In this document: piece after piece, positions 41,911-49,489 of the stretch
Layout of the letters: each line of letters begins with the position of its first letter
How positions within the stretch are numbered: position 1 is the stretch's first letter
Origin: Candidatus Barnesiella excrementigallinarum
GTDB taxonomy: Bacteria; Bacteroidota; Bacteroidia; Bacteroidales; Barnesiellaceae
Direction: 5' to 3'
DNA: 64,000 nucleotides
Assembly (NCBI GenBank): GCA_019114445.1
Contig: DXFL01000006.1
Location: forward strand, 1 to 64,000
Notes under the pieces: generated by a model
Told to the model about the DNA's origin: nothing
Databases searched by the model: none
What the model saw: only the letters and a program-made list of their open reading frames with translations
Translations under genes and position numbers: made by a program

Positions 41911-44808
41911 ATGAAAATCAAACAGCTATTGTGCATTATCGCCTTGTGTCTTTTATGGATTCCCGGTAAAGCACAACAATTCAGTGTAATGACCCTGCGT
42001 AACGGTGCGACGGTTTACATTTGGGAAGACAAAAGCAAACCCGATGTTTTCGGTATGATTGCCTTCAAAGTGGGTTCGGTCGACGACCCCGAACAATATA
42101 CCGGGTTGGCTCACTATCTGGAACACGTTATGTTCAAGGGGACCCAAACAATCGACGCGCTCGACTGGGAAAAGGAAAAACCTATCTACGAAAAAATCAT
42201 AGCCAAATATGACGAACGTGCCGCTACTACCGATCCCGCTGCACGAGAAGCCTTAGACCAAGAAATCAACGACCTCACACGCGAAGCTGCCCAATATGCA
42301 GCCGGTAACGAATTTTCGCTTTTGGTCGACCACATGGGTGGTAAAGGGTTAAACGCCAGTACAGGATACGACCAAACGGAGTATCACAACTCGTTCCCTC
42401 CCTCGCAACTCGAAAAGTGGCTCGAAATCTACTCCGAGCGCCTCATCGACCCTGTGTTCCGCGGATTCCAAACCGAGTTGGAAGCCGTTTACGAAGAGTA
42501 CAATATGTATAACGACAACCGAGGCTCGCGCCTGTCGGAATTTATCTACGAACAAGCATTCGGCAATCACCCCTATGCGCGTCCCATCATCGGGCTGCCC
42601 GAACATTTGAAAAACCCCCAACTGAGCAAGTTGATCGAGTTCTACAATACTTGGTACGGGCCTCAAAATATGTCGATTATTTTAGTAGGTAATATCGACG
42701 CCAAAGAGGCTATTCCCATGATTCGCGATAAATTCGAAAGAGTACCCCGTCGTCCCGAGATACATCGCGAGAAAAAACCGGCACTCCAATTCAAAGGCCG
42801 TACCGAGAAAAGCGCAAAAATATTCTACTACCCCATGCTGGCTCTCATCTACAACGGAGTTCCCTCGAACGACAAAGACGAGATAGCATTGCAAATCTGC
42901 TGCGAATTACTCTCCAACTCGCAAAAAACGGGTATCCTCGACAAACTGCAACTCGACGGCGACCTGATGAGTGTAGGAGCCGGACAGAACTCCATGCGCG
43001 ATGCCGGTATCCTTATGATCAATGCCATTCCTTCGTTCGATGCCAACCAAAACCGTTGGGATAGCCACAAGGCCGTGGAGAAACTGATATTGTCGACCTT
43101 AGCCCAGTTGCAAAACGGCGATTTCGACGAAGCAACGCTCAACGCCATCAAACAAAACATGATCCGGGAGTACGCCCTGCAAATGGAGTCGAACGAAACC
43201 AAAGCCTATATACTCGCTTCGCTCTTCAATACCGGCGCCGATCCCTCGGATATTGTCAACTACAAAGATAAGGTCAATGCCATAACCATCGACGAGGTGA
43301 AAGCCGTAGCTAAAAAATATTTCACCGACAACTACTTGGCTTTGAACATACAAGAGGCCAAACACCTCGACAGCAAAGGCAAAAAATTGAAAAAACCGGC
43401 CTACAAACCTATCGAGACGAAAAAAGGCGAGAAATCGGAATATGCCAAATGGGTAGAAAGCATCCCCGTCAATATGCCCGAAGTGAAATATTGCGACTTC
43501 AACTCGATTCAACAGAAGAAAATCAACACCCGCAGCAAACTGTTCTACAACTTCAACCCCGAAAACGACGTCTTCACCATGACGTTGAAATATGGTATCG
43601 GCACACGCAAAATGCCTAAACTCGAATATGCGGTCGAATTGATGAACAACGCCGGTATGCTGCCCGACATCGAACCGCTGGCATTCAAACGGGCCATGAG
43701 CGAACTGAACGCCAACTGTACCTACGCCGTCGACGACAACTATATGTATGTGATGATGAGCGGTTACGAGAAAGACTTGGTAAAGGCCTGCCAGTTGCTT
43801 TCGAAACAAATCCTCTTCCCCAAGCTCGACGACAAACAGTTGCAAAGTCTCATCGGTAGCGCATTCGGTGCCCGCCAAATGGAAAAGAGCGATATAGGTA
43901 CTTTGGAAAACGCCCTTACCTCGTATGTCTTGTACAACGACAGTTCGGACTACTTGCAACGCTTGCCCATCGGCGATTTGATTACCCTTTCGATCACCGA
44001 CTTGACTACCCAGTTCCAAGCAGCGACCAACTACGAATGCGAAATCTACTACACCGGTATCGCTCCTTTCGAAGAGGTATATCAGGTACTGAGCCAAAAT
44101 TTGCCTTTGAAGGCACAGGAAATGCCCTCTACCTCGCCCGAATTGCGTCCCCGCCAGCAATATACCGAGAACACCATATTTTTCCTGCCCAACAGCAAGG
44201 CTACTCAAAGTAAAATCTACTTCTTCATCGAAGGCCAACCCTTCGACGTAAAAGACGACATCTTTATCGAAGCCTTCTCGAGCTATTTCGGTGCAGGATT
44301 CGGTAGCCTCGTGCTCGACGAAATCCGCGAAAAGAGAGCAATGGCCTATACCTCCTACGGCGTTATCTCCACGCCTTCGGTAGCCGGCCGCAACTGCCTC
44401 TTCCAGGGATTTATAGGCACACAGGGCGACAAAACCCTCGAAGCGATCGACATCTACATGAACCTGCTGAACGATATGCCTTCGATGCCCGAACATTTCG
44501 ACGTGGTAAAAACCAACATCAAGGAGTCTATCCTCAGCGCAAAACCGGGATTCCGCTCGGCCAGTGCCGTATATGAAGCATGGAAACGCAAAGGATATAC
44601 CCAAGATCCGGCTATCGACAAGATGAAAAAAATCGAAACACTCAAATTCGAAGATATCGTCAACTACTACAACGAGAATATTAAGGGTAAACCCATCGTT
44701 ATGGCTATTGTGGGCAATCCCAAAGACTTCGACACCAAAGCGCTCGAAAAATATGGCAAAGTCATAAAAGTGAGCGAATCGCGTCTCTTCTCGGACGATA
44801 ATTTCTAA
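41911..44808 (+). CDS. M16 family zinc metallopeptidase (pitrilysin-like)
   Basis: 965 residues with a signal peptide (MKIKQLLCIIALCLLWIPGKAQ), so periplasmic. The inverted zinc motif is His68-x2-Glu71-His72 in LAHYLEHVMFKG, with the third ligand expected in ELEAVYEEYNMYND. Four homologous alpha/beta modules follow, as in pitrilysin: the active first half (about 25-480) and an inactive second half (about 500-965) that includes the family's R/Y-like region EIREKRAMAYTSYGVIS. It probably degrades peptides in the periplasm. It is transcribed alone and followed by a terminator. Confidence 0.93.
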   Translation: MKIKQLLCIIALCLLWIPGKAQQFSVMTLRNGATVYIWEDKSKPDVFGMIAFKVGSVDDPEQYTGLAHYLEHVMFKGTQTIDALDWEKEKPIYEKIIAKYDERAATTDPAAREALDQEINDLTREAAQYAAGNEFSLLVDHMGGKGLNASTGYDQTEYHNSFPPSQLEKWLEIYSERLIDPVFRGFQTELEAVYEEYNMYNDNRGSRLSEFIYEQAFGNHPYARPIIGLPEHLKNPQLSKLIEFYNTWYGPQNMSIILVGNIDAKEAIPMIRDKFERVPRRPEIHREKKPALQFKGRTEKSAKIFYYPMLALIYNGVPSNDKDEIALQICCELLSNSQKTGILDKLQLDGDLMSVGAGQNSMRDAGILMINAIPSFDANQNRWDSHKAVEKLILSTLAQLQNGDFDEATLNAIKQNMIREYALQMESNETKAYILASLFNTGADPSDIVNYKDKVNAITIDEVKAVAKKYFTDNYLALNIQEAKHLDSKGKKLKKPAYKPIETKKGEKSEYAKWVESIPVNMPEVKYCDFNSIQQKKINTRSKLFYNFNPENDVFTMTLKYGIGTRKMPKLEYAVELMNNAGMLPDIEPLAFKRAMSELNANCTYAVDDNYMYVMMSGYEKDLVKACQLLSKQILFPKLDDKQLQSLIGSAFGARQMEKSDIGTLENALTSYVLYNDSSDYLQRLPIGDLITLSITDLTTQFQAATNYECEIYYTGIAPFEEVYQVLSQNLPLKAQEMPSTSPELRPRQQYTENTIFFLPNSKATQSKIYFFIEGQPFDVKDDIFIEAFSSYFGAGFGSLVLDEIREKRAMAYTSYGVISTPSVAGRNCLFQGFIGTQGDKTLEAIDIYMNLLNDMPSMPEHFDVVKTNIKESILSAKPGFRSASAVYEAWKRKGYTQDPAIDKMKKIETLKFEDIVNYYNENIKGKPIVMAIVGNPKDFDTKALEKYGKVIKVSESRLFSDDNF

Positions 44809-44833
44809 TACGCTCAATAATATTTTATCTTAC

Positions 44834-44871
44834 AAGAGAGCCTTCGGACAAAATTCGGGGGCTCTCTTTTG
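44834..44871 (+). terminator. Terminator after the M16 peptidase gene
   Basis: AAGAGAGCC (44834-44842) pairs with GGCTCTCTT around a loop of about 16 bases that can pair further (TTCGG with a short complement), followed by TTTT. Confidence 0.75.
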
Positions 44872-44976
44872 TATATTCCCATACATTCAATCTATCGAAT
44901 ATCTTTCTACACGATTGACCGAACAAGAATTTTTTCGTACTTTTACCCGAAATTTCACAACCACAATTTCGTTTCG

Positions 44977-45288
44977 ATGAAACTCGACAAAGCCAAAATA
45001 TTCGCATTCGTTCGGGAGCATTTCTCCATTGGGAAACTATTCTTGGCCCTGTTTGTTCTATTCATTGTCTTTATCGACGAAAACAGTTGTATCCAGCGAA
45101 TAAAGTACGACGCTACCATCAATGAACTGCGGCAACAGATAAAAGAACAAAACGACACGACCGAATATTACAACCGCAAAATCGAAGAACTGACATCGAA
45201 TAAGGATATGATCGAACAAATTGCCCGTGAGCAATATTATATGAGCAAACCCAACGAAGATATTTACATCATAGAGAATCCCCAATAA
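44977..45288 (+). CDS. DivIC/FtsB-like septum formation initiator protein
   Basis: 103 residues from the ATG at 44977 (MKLDKAKIFAFVREHF). One transmembrane helix (about 20-38, LFLALFVLFIVFI) is followed by a heptad coiled coil (about 45-80, INELRQQIKEQNDTTEYYNRKIEELTSNKDMIEQIAREQ) and the YYMSKPNEDIYII end typical of DivIC/FtsB proteins (they usually close with a REQYYM-type block). It would bridge FtsL and FtsQ in the divisome. The next gene starts 29 bases after. Confidence 0.9.
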   Translation: MKLDKAKIFAFVREHFSIGKLFLALFVLFIVFIDENSCIQRIKYDATINELRQQIKEQNDTTEYYNRKIEELTSNKDMIEQIAREQYYMSKPNEDIYIIENPQ

Positions 45289-45316
45289 CAGTAACACCTC
45301 TAAAAACATCGCCAAC

Positions 45317-45664
45317 ATGAATCAGAAAACCCGCAATATATTATTTATGGTATCGTCCATCGCTGTGATTATTGGTGCGGCCATGCCCCTGTTCATGATT
45401 AAGCTACCGTGGATACCCTATGTATATGCCATTGGAGCCGCAGGTATGGCGGTATGCAGGCTTACCTTCCGATATAAGGGGAAAAATTTCAGGCTCAAAA
45501 GGCTTTATCACATCGAGACTTTCTCGTCGCTTTTCTTGGTGGCCTCGTCCTATTTCATGTTCCGTGGCGATTCCGACTGGATTATGCTGCTCACCGTTGC
45601 AGCCGCCTTGCAACTATACACCTCCATACTCATTCCCCGCGAGGTACAAAAAGATCAAAAATAG
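45317..45664 (+). CDS. Conserved small integral membrane protein
   Basis: 115 residues with four hydrophobic segments (about 8-27, 31-46, 68-84, 88-104) and short charged loops, one of them RFRYKGKNFRLKRLYHIE. No catalytic motif is visible. The gene follows the DivIC-like gene by 29 bases, so it is probably cotranscribed with it, but that does not establish a cell-division role. Confidence 0.8.
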   Translation: MNQKTRNILFMVSSIAVIIGAAMPLFMIKLPWIPYVYAIGAAGMAVCRLTFRYKGKNFRLKRLYHIETFSSLFLVASSYFMFRGDSDWIMLLTVAAALQLYTSILIPREVQKDQK

Positions 45665-45736
45665 TACCGGGGCATATCCTACTCAAAGACAACAGCATAC
45701 GATCTACTAAAAATTTTTTCATCAATTCGCTTGTTT

Positions 45737-45757
45737 ATCTACGAAATTTTCGTAGAT
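45737..45757. promoter_or_regulatory. 21-bp palindrome upstream of blaI-like gene, probable BlaI operator
   Basis: Perfect 10-base arms (ATCTACGAAA and its complement) around a single T. It lies 36 bases before the blaI-like start codon, in the only non-coding stretch ahead of the operon. BlaI/MecI-family repressors bind dyads of about this size in their own promoters, though the classical cores contain TACA/TGTA rather than CTACGA. Confidence 0.65.
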
Positions 45758-45792
45758 TTGCGAAATAATCGTATCTTTATTGTCAGAATCGT

Positions 45793-46155
45793 ATGGAAAA
45801 GTTGACACACCAAGAAGAAGAGGTCATGCTCGTCATTTGGAATAAACGACGGGGAATCATCAAAGACTTTCTGGAAGAGCTGCCCGAACCGCGTCCGCCC
45901 TACACGACAGTCGCCTCTGTGGTCAAGAATTTAGACCGCAAAGGCTATCTGTCGAGCGAAAAGATAGGCAATACCTACCTCTATACCCCCCGAATAAGCA
46001 AAAACGAATACAAAAAAAAGTTCCTGTCGGGGATTGTCAAGAGCTATTTCTCCGACTCCTACAAAGAGATGGTCTCCTTCTTTGCCCACGAAAACAAACT
46101 TTCGGAGGAGGATCTGCGTCAAATCATCGAAATGATCGAACGAGAAAAAGAGTAA
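45793..46155 (+). CDS. BlaI/MecI-family transcriptional repressor
   Basis: 120-residue winged-helix repressor: LTHQEEEVMLVIWNKRRGIIKDFLEELPEPRPPYTTVASVVKNLDRKGYLSSEKIGNTYLYTPRISKNEY is the full BlaI/CopY DNA-binding domain (about 4-75). A C-terminal dimerisation helix bundle follows. The classical BlaI cleavage site (Asn-Phe) is not evident. In the paradigm the partner BlaR1 cleaves BlaI on ligand binding; here the partner gene starts 19 bases after the stop codon. Confidence 0.93.
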   Translation: MEKLTHQEEEVMLVIWNKRRGIIKDFLEELPEPRPPYTTVASVVKNLDRKGYLSSEKIGNTYLYTPRISKNEYKKKFLSGIVKSYFSDSYKEMVSFFAHENKLSEEDLRQIIEMIEREKE

Positions 46156-46174
46156 CCCTTCCAAAAATTACGCC

Positions 46175-47452
46175 ATGAACTTCCTGCTTTACCTGCTGCA
46201 AGTACACATTGCGCTGAGTTTGCTCTACATAGCCTATAAAGCAATCTCCGCCCGCAACACCCACTTCGGGGCGAGGCGGATTCTGCTCCTGAGCATACTC
46301 CTGTTTGCTCTCTTCTATCCGCTATGCCGAACCCTCGACATGACAACCGCCATACCTTCGGTTCTGCAATTCACCTTGCCCGAAGTCCAAATAACCCCTA
46401 CCCATACCCCCGCAGGGAGTTCGGGTCAACTCTCCCCTTACAGGCTGGCCGCCGGGTTATATATCGGCATTACCTTGCTGCTTATCCTGCGCATGGTTAT
46501 CCGGCTGTTATCGATCGGTGCACTACGACATCGCGGGGAAATACATTATCACGCGGGTTTCCGCATGGTCGTCTGTCCCGACGGGACACAGCCCTGCTCG
46601 TTTTTCAACTGGATATTTCTACCCGAATCGGTTCTCAGCAATCCTACCTCATGGTACCGCATACTCAAACACGAGTATGCCCATATCCGACAAATGCACT
46701 CGGTCGACATTCTATTGGGCGAGAGTGTTGCCGCACTCTGCTGGATTAACCCGTTTGCATGGCTACTGTTGAAAGAGATACGGCTCAACCTCGAATACAT
46801 GGCCGACCGCGCCGCCTTGCGCGACGAGGCCGAAAAGAAATCGTACCAATACCTGTTGCTCGACTTGGCACAAGGAGTTCGACCGCATACATCGGCCATA
46901 CCGTTCAACCACTCATTCTTGAAAGAGCGCATTGCCATGATCAACAGCAAGAGTTCCTCCCGGCTGTCGCTATGCCGCTATCTCTTTGTCGCGCCACTCT
47001 TCCTCCTGCTCATTATCGGGAGCCAAAGTTGCCGACAATATTCTGACCGTGAGGGTGAAAACAGCCATTCGACACCGTCCACGACAACCGAAAGCCTACC
47101 CCAAACAGCCACCGTTCACGAGGAGCCCGAACAAGAACCCGTGTTCGAGGTTGCCGAGGTGATGCCCGTGTTTCCCGGCGGTACGCAAGCCCTGCTCAAT
47201 ACCATCGCCCAAAAACTCAAATATCCCCCAAAAGCTATCGACGACCAAATCGAGGGAAGGGTGGTTCTGCAATTCGTTGTCGACAAACAAGGGAAAGTAA
47301 CCGATATTCAAGTGTTGCAAGGCATTACGCCCGAACTCAACCAAGCCGCCATCGACGTAGTGCGGGCCCTCCCCGATTGGAATCCGGGTATGCAGGACGG
47401 CGAGCCGGTCAACGTGAAATACACCCTACCCATCGTATTCAAACTATCCTGA
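46175..47452 (+). CDS. BlaR1-like M56 metallopeptidase fused to a TonB C-terminal domain
   Basis: 425 residues. An integral-membrane M56 peptidase part (about 1-290) has hydrophobic segments at about 1-22, 35-50, 93-118 and 270-288 and the zinc motif His166-Glu167-x2-His170 in LKHEYAHIRQMHSVD, with NLEYMADRAA providing a downstream ligand. A short low-complexity Ser/Thr linker (about 300-320) leads to a TonB C-terminal domain (about 325-425, PPKAIDDQIEGRVVLQFVVDKQG, VDVVRALPDWNPGMQDGEPVNVKYTLPIVFKL). There is no beta-lactamase-like sensor domain, so it should not sense beta-lactams as BlaR1 does. The TonB domain may sense or energise an outer-membrane receptor. Confidence 0.9.
   Translation: MNFLLYLLQVHIALSLLYIAYKAISARNTHFGARRILLLSILLFALFYPLCRTLDMTTAIPSVLQFTLPEVQITPTHTPAGSSGQLSPYRLAAGLYIGITLLLILRMVIRLLSIGALRHRGEIHYHAGFRMVVCPDGTQPCSFFNWIFLPESVLSNPTSWYRILKHEYAHIRQMHSVDILLGESVAALCWINPFAWLLLKEIRLNLEYMADRAALRDEAEKKSYQYLLLDLAQGVRPHTSAIPFNHSFLKERIAMINSKSSSRLSLCRYLFVAPLFLLLIIGSQSCRQYSDREGENSHSTPSTTTESLPQTATVHEEPEQEPVFEVAEVMPVFPGGTQALLNTIAQKLKYPPKAIDDQIEGRVVLQFVVDKQGKVTDIQVLQGITPELNQAAIDVVRALPDWNPGMQDGEPVNVKYTLPIVFKLS
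47141..47445 (+). repeat. Repeat copy 1 (TonB C-terminal domain, in the M56 gene)
   Basis: 305 bases nearly identical to 47650-47954, offset 509 bases, with about nine differences (about 97% identity). It encodes the TonB C-terminal domain plus the preceding VFEVAEVMP segment. Confidence 0.9.
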
Positions 47453-47487
47453 CCCAATTTGTTTACCTTAAATAAAATTTTACTGTC

Positions 47488-47961
47488 ATGAAAAAAGATC
47501 TATTATTCACCGCGACAGCCGCTATCGGACTGTTGCTCGCAGGCTGTAATGCCAACAACCAACAAACCGAAACAGTCGCTCTCGACGAATCCGAAACCAC
47601 AATCGAAACGGTTGCCTCGGCTACCCCGGCCGCAACTACTACCGACTCGGTGTTCGAGGTTGCCGAGGTGATGCCCGAATTTCCCGGCGGTACGCAAGCC
47701 CTGCTCAATACCATCGCCCAAAAACTCAAATATCCCCCAAAAGCTATCGACGACCAAATCGAGGGAAGGGTGGTTCTGCAATTCATCGTCGACAAACAAG
47801 GAAAAATAACCGATATTCAGGTGTTGCGAGGCATTACGCCCGAACTCAACCAAGCCGCCATCGACGTAGTGCGGGCCCTCCCCGATTGGAATCCGGGTAT
47901 GCAGGACGGCGAGCCGGTCAACGTGAAATACACCCTACCTATCGTATTCAAACTCAAATAG
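47488..47961 (+). CDS. TonB C-terminal domain lipoprotein, duplicate of the upstream domain
   Basis: 157 residues. The signal peptide MKKDLLFTATAAIGLLLAGC has a lipobox Cys at residue 20, followed by a Thr/Ala/Glu-rich linker and a TonB C-terminal domain (about 58-157) that is almost identical, at DNA and protein level, to that of the M56 gene. There is no transmembrane anchor or proline-rich spanning region, so it cannot work as an ordinary TonB; as a lipoprotein it could be a decoy, an adaptor or an outer-membrane-attached regulator. It starts 35 bases after the M56 gene and ends before a bidirectional terminator. Confidence 0.88.
   Translation: MKKDLLFTATAAIGLLLAGCNANNQQTETVALDESETTIETVASATPAATTTDSVFEVAEVMPEFPGGTQALLNTIAQKLKYPPKAIDDQIEGRVVLQFIVDKQGKITDIQVLRGITPELNQAAIDVVRALPDWNPGMQDGEPVNVKYTLPIVFKLK
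47650..47954 (+). repeat. Repeat copy 2 (TonB C-terminal domain, in the lipoprotein gene)
   Basis: Second copy of the 305-base unit at 47141-47445. Its boundaries start at the codons for VFEVAEVMP and stop just before the stop codon, so the copying event took the domain-encoding segment. Confidence 0.9.
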
Positions 47962-47994
47962 GACTACCCAGCAAGCACATAACGACTGAAACAA

Positions 47995-48039
47995 GAGAGC
48001 CGGCATTCCATATTCGAGGAACCGGCTCTCGTTTTGTTT
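47995..48039. terminator. Bidirectional terminator between the TonB lipoprotein and rodA
   Basis: GAGAGCCGG (47995-48003) pairs with CCGGCTCTC (48022-48030) and GTTTTGTTT follows on the plus strand. On the minus strand CTTGTTTCAG follows. It separates two convergent genes. Confidence 0.8.
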
Positions 48040-49489
48040 AATGGCGTTCGGTACGCGAAGCGTCTATCCGCAACAGTACAAACAGCAAGATGGTGAACCC
48101 CCACAGCGAAGAACCTCCATAGCTGAAAAAGGGCAACGGTATGCCGATGACCGGACACAAGCCAATAACCATGCCCACATTCACCGCCAAATGGAAAAAG
48201 AGAATCGAAGCCACACAGTAGGCATACACCCGTCCGAAGGCCGAGTATTGTCGCTCGCCGATGGCAATTACCCGGAAAATGAGGGTCACAAAAAGCACCA
48301 CAACACCCGCAGCGCCCCAAAAGCCCTCTTCCTCGCCTATGGTACAAAAGATAAAATCGGTATCCTGTTCGGGCACATACTTCAACTTGGTTTGGGTTCC
48401 GTTCAACAATCCCTTTCCCCAAAAGCCACCCGAACCGATGGCAATCTTCGATTGATTCACATTATAACCGGCACCGCGCAAATCCTCCTCCATACCCAAT
48501 GCCACCTTAATGCGTTTTTGCTGGTGAGGTTCCAGCACATCGTTAAAGGCATAGTCCACCGAAAAAAGGAAAGCCACCGACACAATCGCCGTAGCCAAAA
48601 TGGTCAATATCCGTAACGACCGGCTCGAAAAATAGAGTACGAGCGAATAAACAGCCACGGCAACCGTAGTCCCGACACATACATACAGAGCATTAACCTC
48701 AACTCCAAAGTAAACCAAAATTCCGCATACGGCAGCAATTGCCAAATAGGCCAGCAACAAATAGCGGGCAGCCCGTCCGTTTCGTTGATACAACCACAAC
48801 ATACCGGCCACCACCAAAAGAATGAGTATAAACACCAATACCTCGCCGGCAGCCACCGTACCCCACATATCGCCCGAATATTTCACGGCAACGACAAAAT
48901 AGACGATTGCACAAAGTCCGTAAAAAAGGAACAGCCCCGAAAGGCCCTCGCGATACAGCATGAAAATGAGCGAAGCAAATACCAAAGCCGACCCCGTCTC
49001 CTTTTGGGCGATAATCAAGGCCATAGGCAAGAGTATCATCAAGACTACGCGAAACAGGTCGCGCTTGTTTTTCAAAGAGAAGCCATAGGTGCCGAACGAA
49101 CGCGCCAAAGCCAGTGCCGTGGCAAATTTGGCGAACTCGGCCGGCTGCAAACTCACCGGCCCCAACACTAACCACGAGCGCGACCCCTTTATGTCGGGCG
49201 CCAAAAATATCGTGACCACCAGCAAAAGGATAATAATCCCGTAAAAGAGATAAGCATACGTCTCGTACACCCTGAAATCGACCATCAAGATCATAAAGGC
49301 CAGCAGGATAGAGAATCCTATCCACATCAACTGTTTCCCCGACCGCTCGGCGAAATCGAATATGCTGGCATTGTCGAAATCGTAGCTGGCGGCATAGATA
49401 CTCACCCAACCGCAAAAGACCAAGATGAGGTAAAGAATCACCGTCATCCAATCGAGCGAATGCCATATATTAGTGTTTCTTGACGCCAC
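48038..49489 (-). CDS. rodA: Rod-shape peptidoglycan glycosyltransferase RodA (SEDS family)
   Basis: 483 residues from a GTG at 49489 (VASRNTNIWHSLDWMTV), a common RodA start in Bacteroidales; a longer frame would lie wholly inside mrdA. Ten transmembrane segments, the glycosyltransferase region AEFAKFATALALARSFG, KETGSALVFASLIFMLYREG, and QSKIAIGSGGFWGKGLLNGTQTKLKYVPEQDTDFIFCTIGEEEGFWG near the end are the SEDS family marks. It polymerises lipid II with PBP2. The GTG lies 20 bases inside mrdA, so translation is probably coupled. Confidence 0.95.
   Translation of the reverse strand: MASRNTNIWHSLDWMTVILYLILVFCGWVSIYAASYDFDNASIFDFAERSGKQLMWIGFSILLAFMILMVDFRVYETYAYLFYGIIILLLVVTIFLAPDIKGSRSWLVLGPVSLQPAEFAKFATALALARSFGTYGFSLKNKRDLFRVVLMILLPMALIIAQKETGSALVFASLIFMLYREGLSGLFLFYGLCAIVYFVVAVKYSGDMWGTVAAGEVLVFILILLVVAGMLWLYQRNGRAARYLLLAYLAIAAVCGILVYFGVEVNALYVCVGTTVAVAVYSLVLYFSSRSLRILTILATAIVSVAFLFSVDYAFNDVLEPHQQKRIKVALGMEEDLRGAGYNVNQSKIAIGSGGFWGKGLLNGTQTKLKYVPEQDTDFIFCTIGEEEGFWGAAGVVVLFVTLIFRVIAIGERQYSAFGRVYAYCVASILFFHLAVNVGMVIGLCPVIGIPLPFFSYGGSSLWGFTILLFVLLRIDASRTERH

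Noticed and set aside
43099-44817. 572-codon open frame on the minus strand
   Set aside because: Antisense shadow of the M16 peptidase, low complexity in Phe/Val/Asp and no recognisable domain.
46175-47452. Beta-lactam resistance sensor (true BlaR1)
   Set aside because: No penicillin-binding sensor domain with STYK/KTG motifs, and no beta-lactamase gene in the window; the C-terminal part is a TonB domain.
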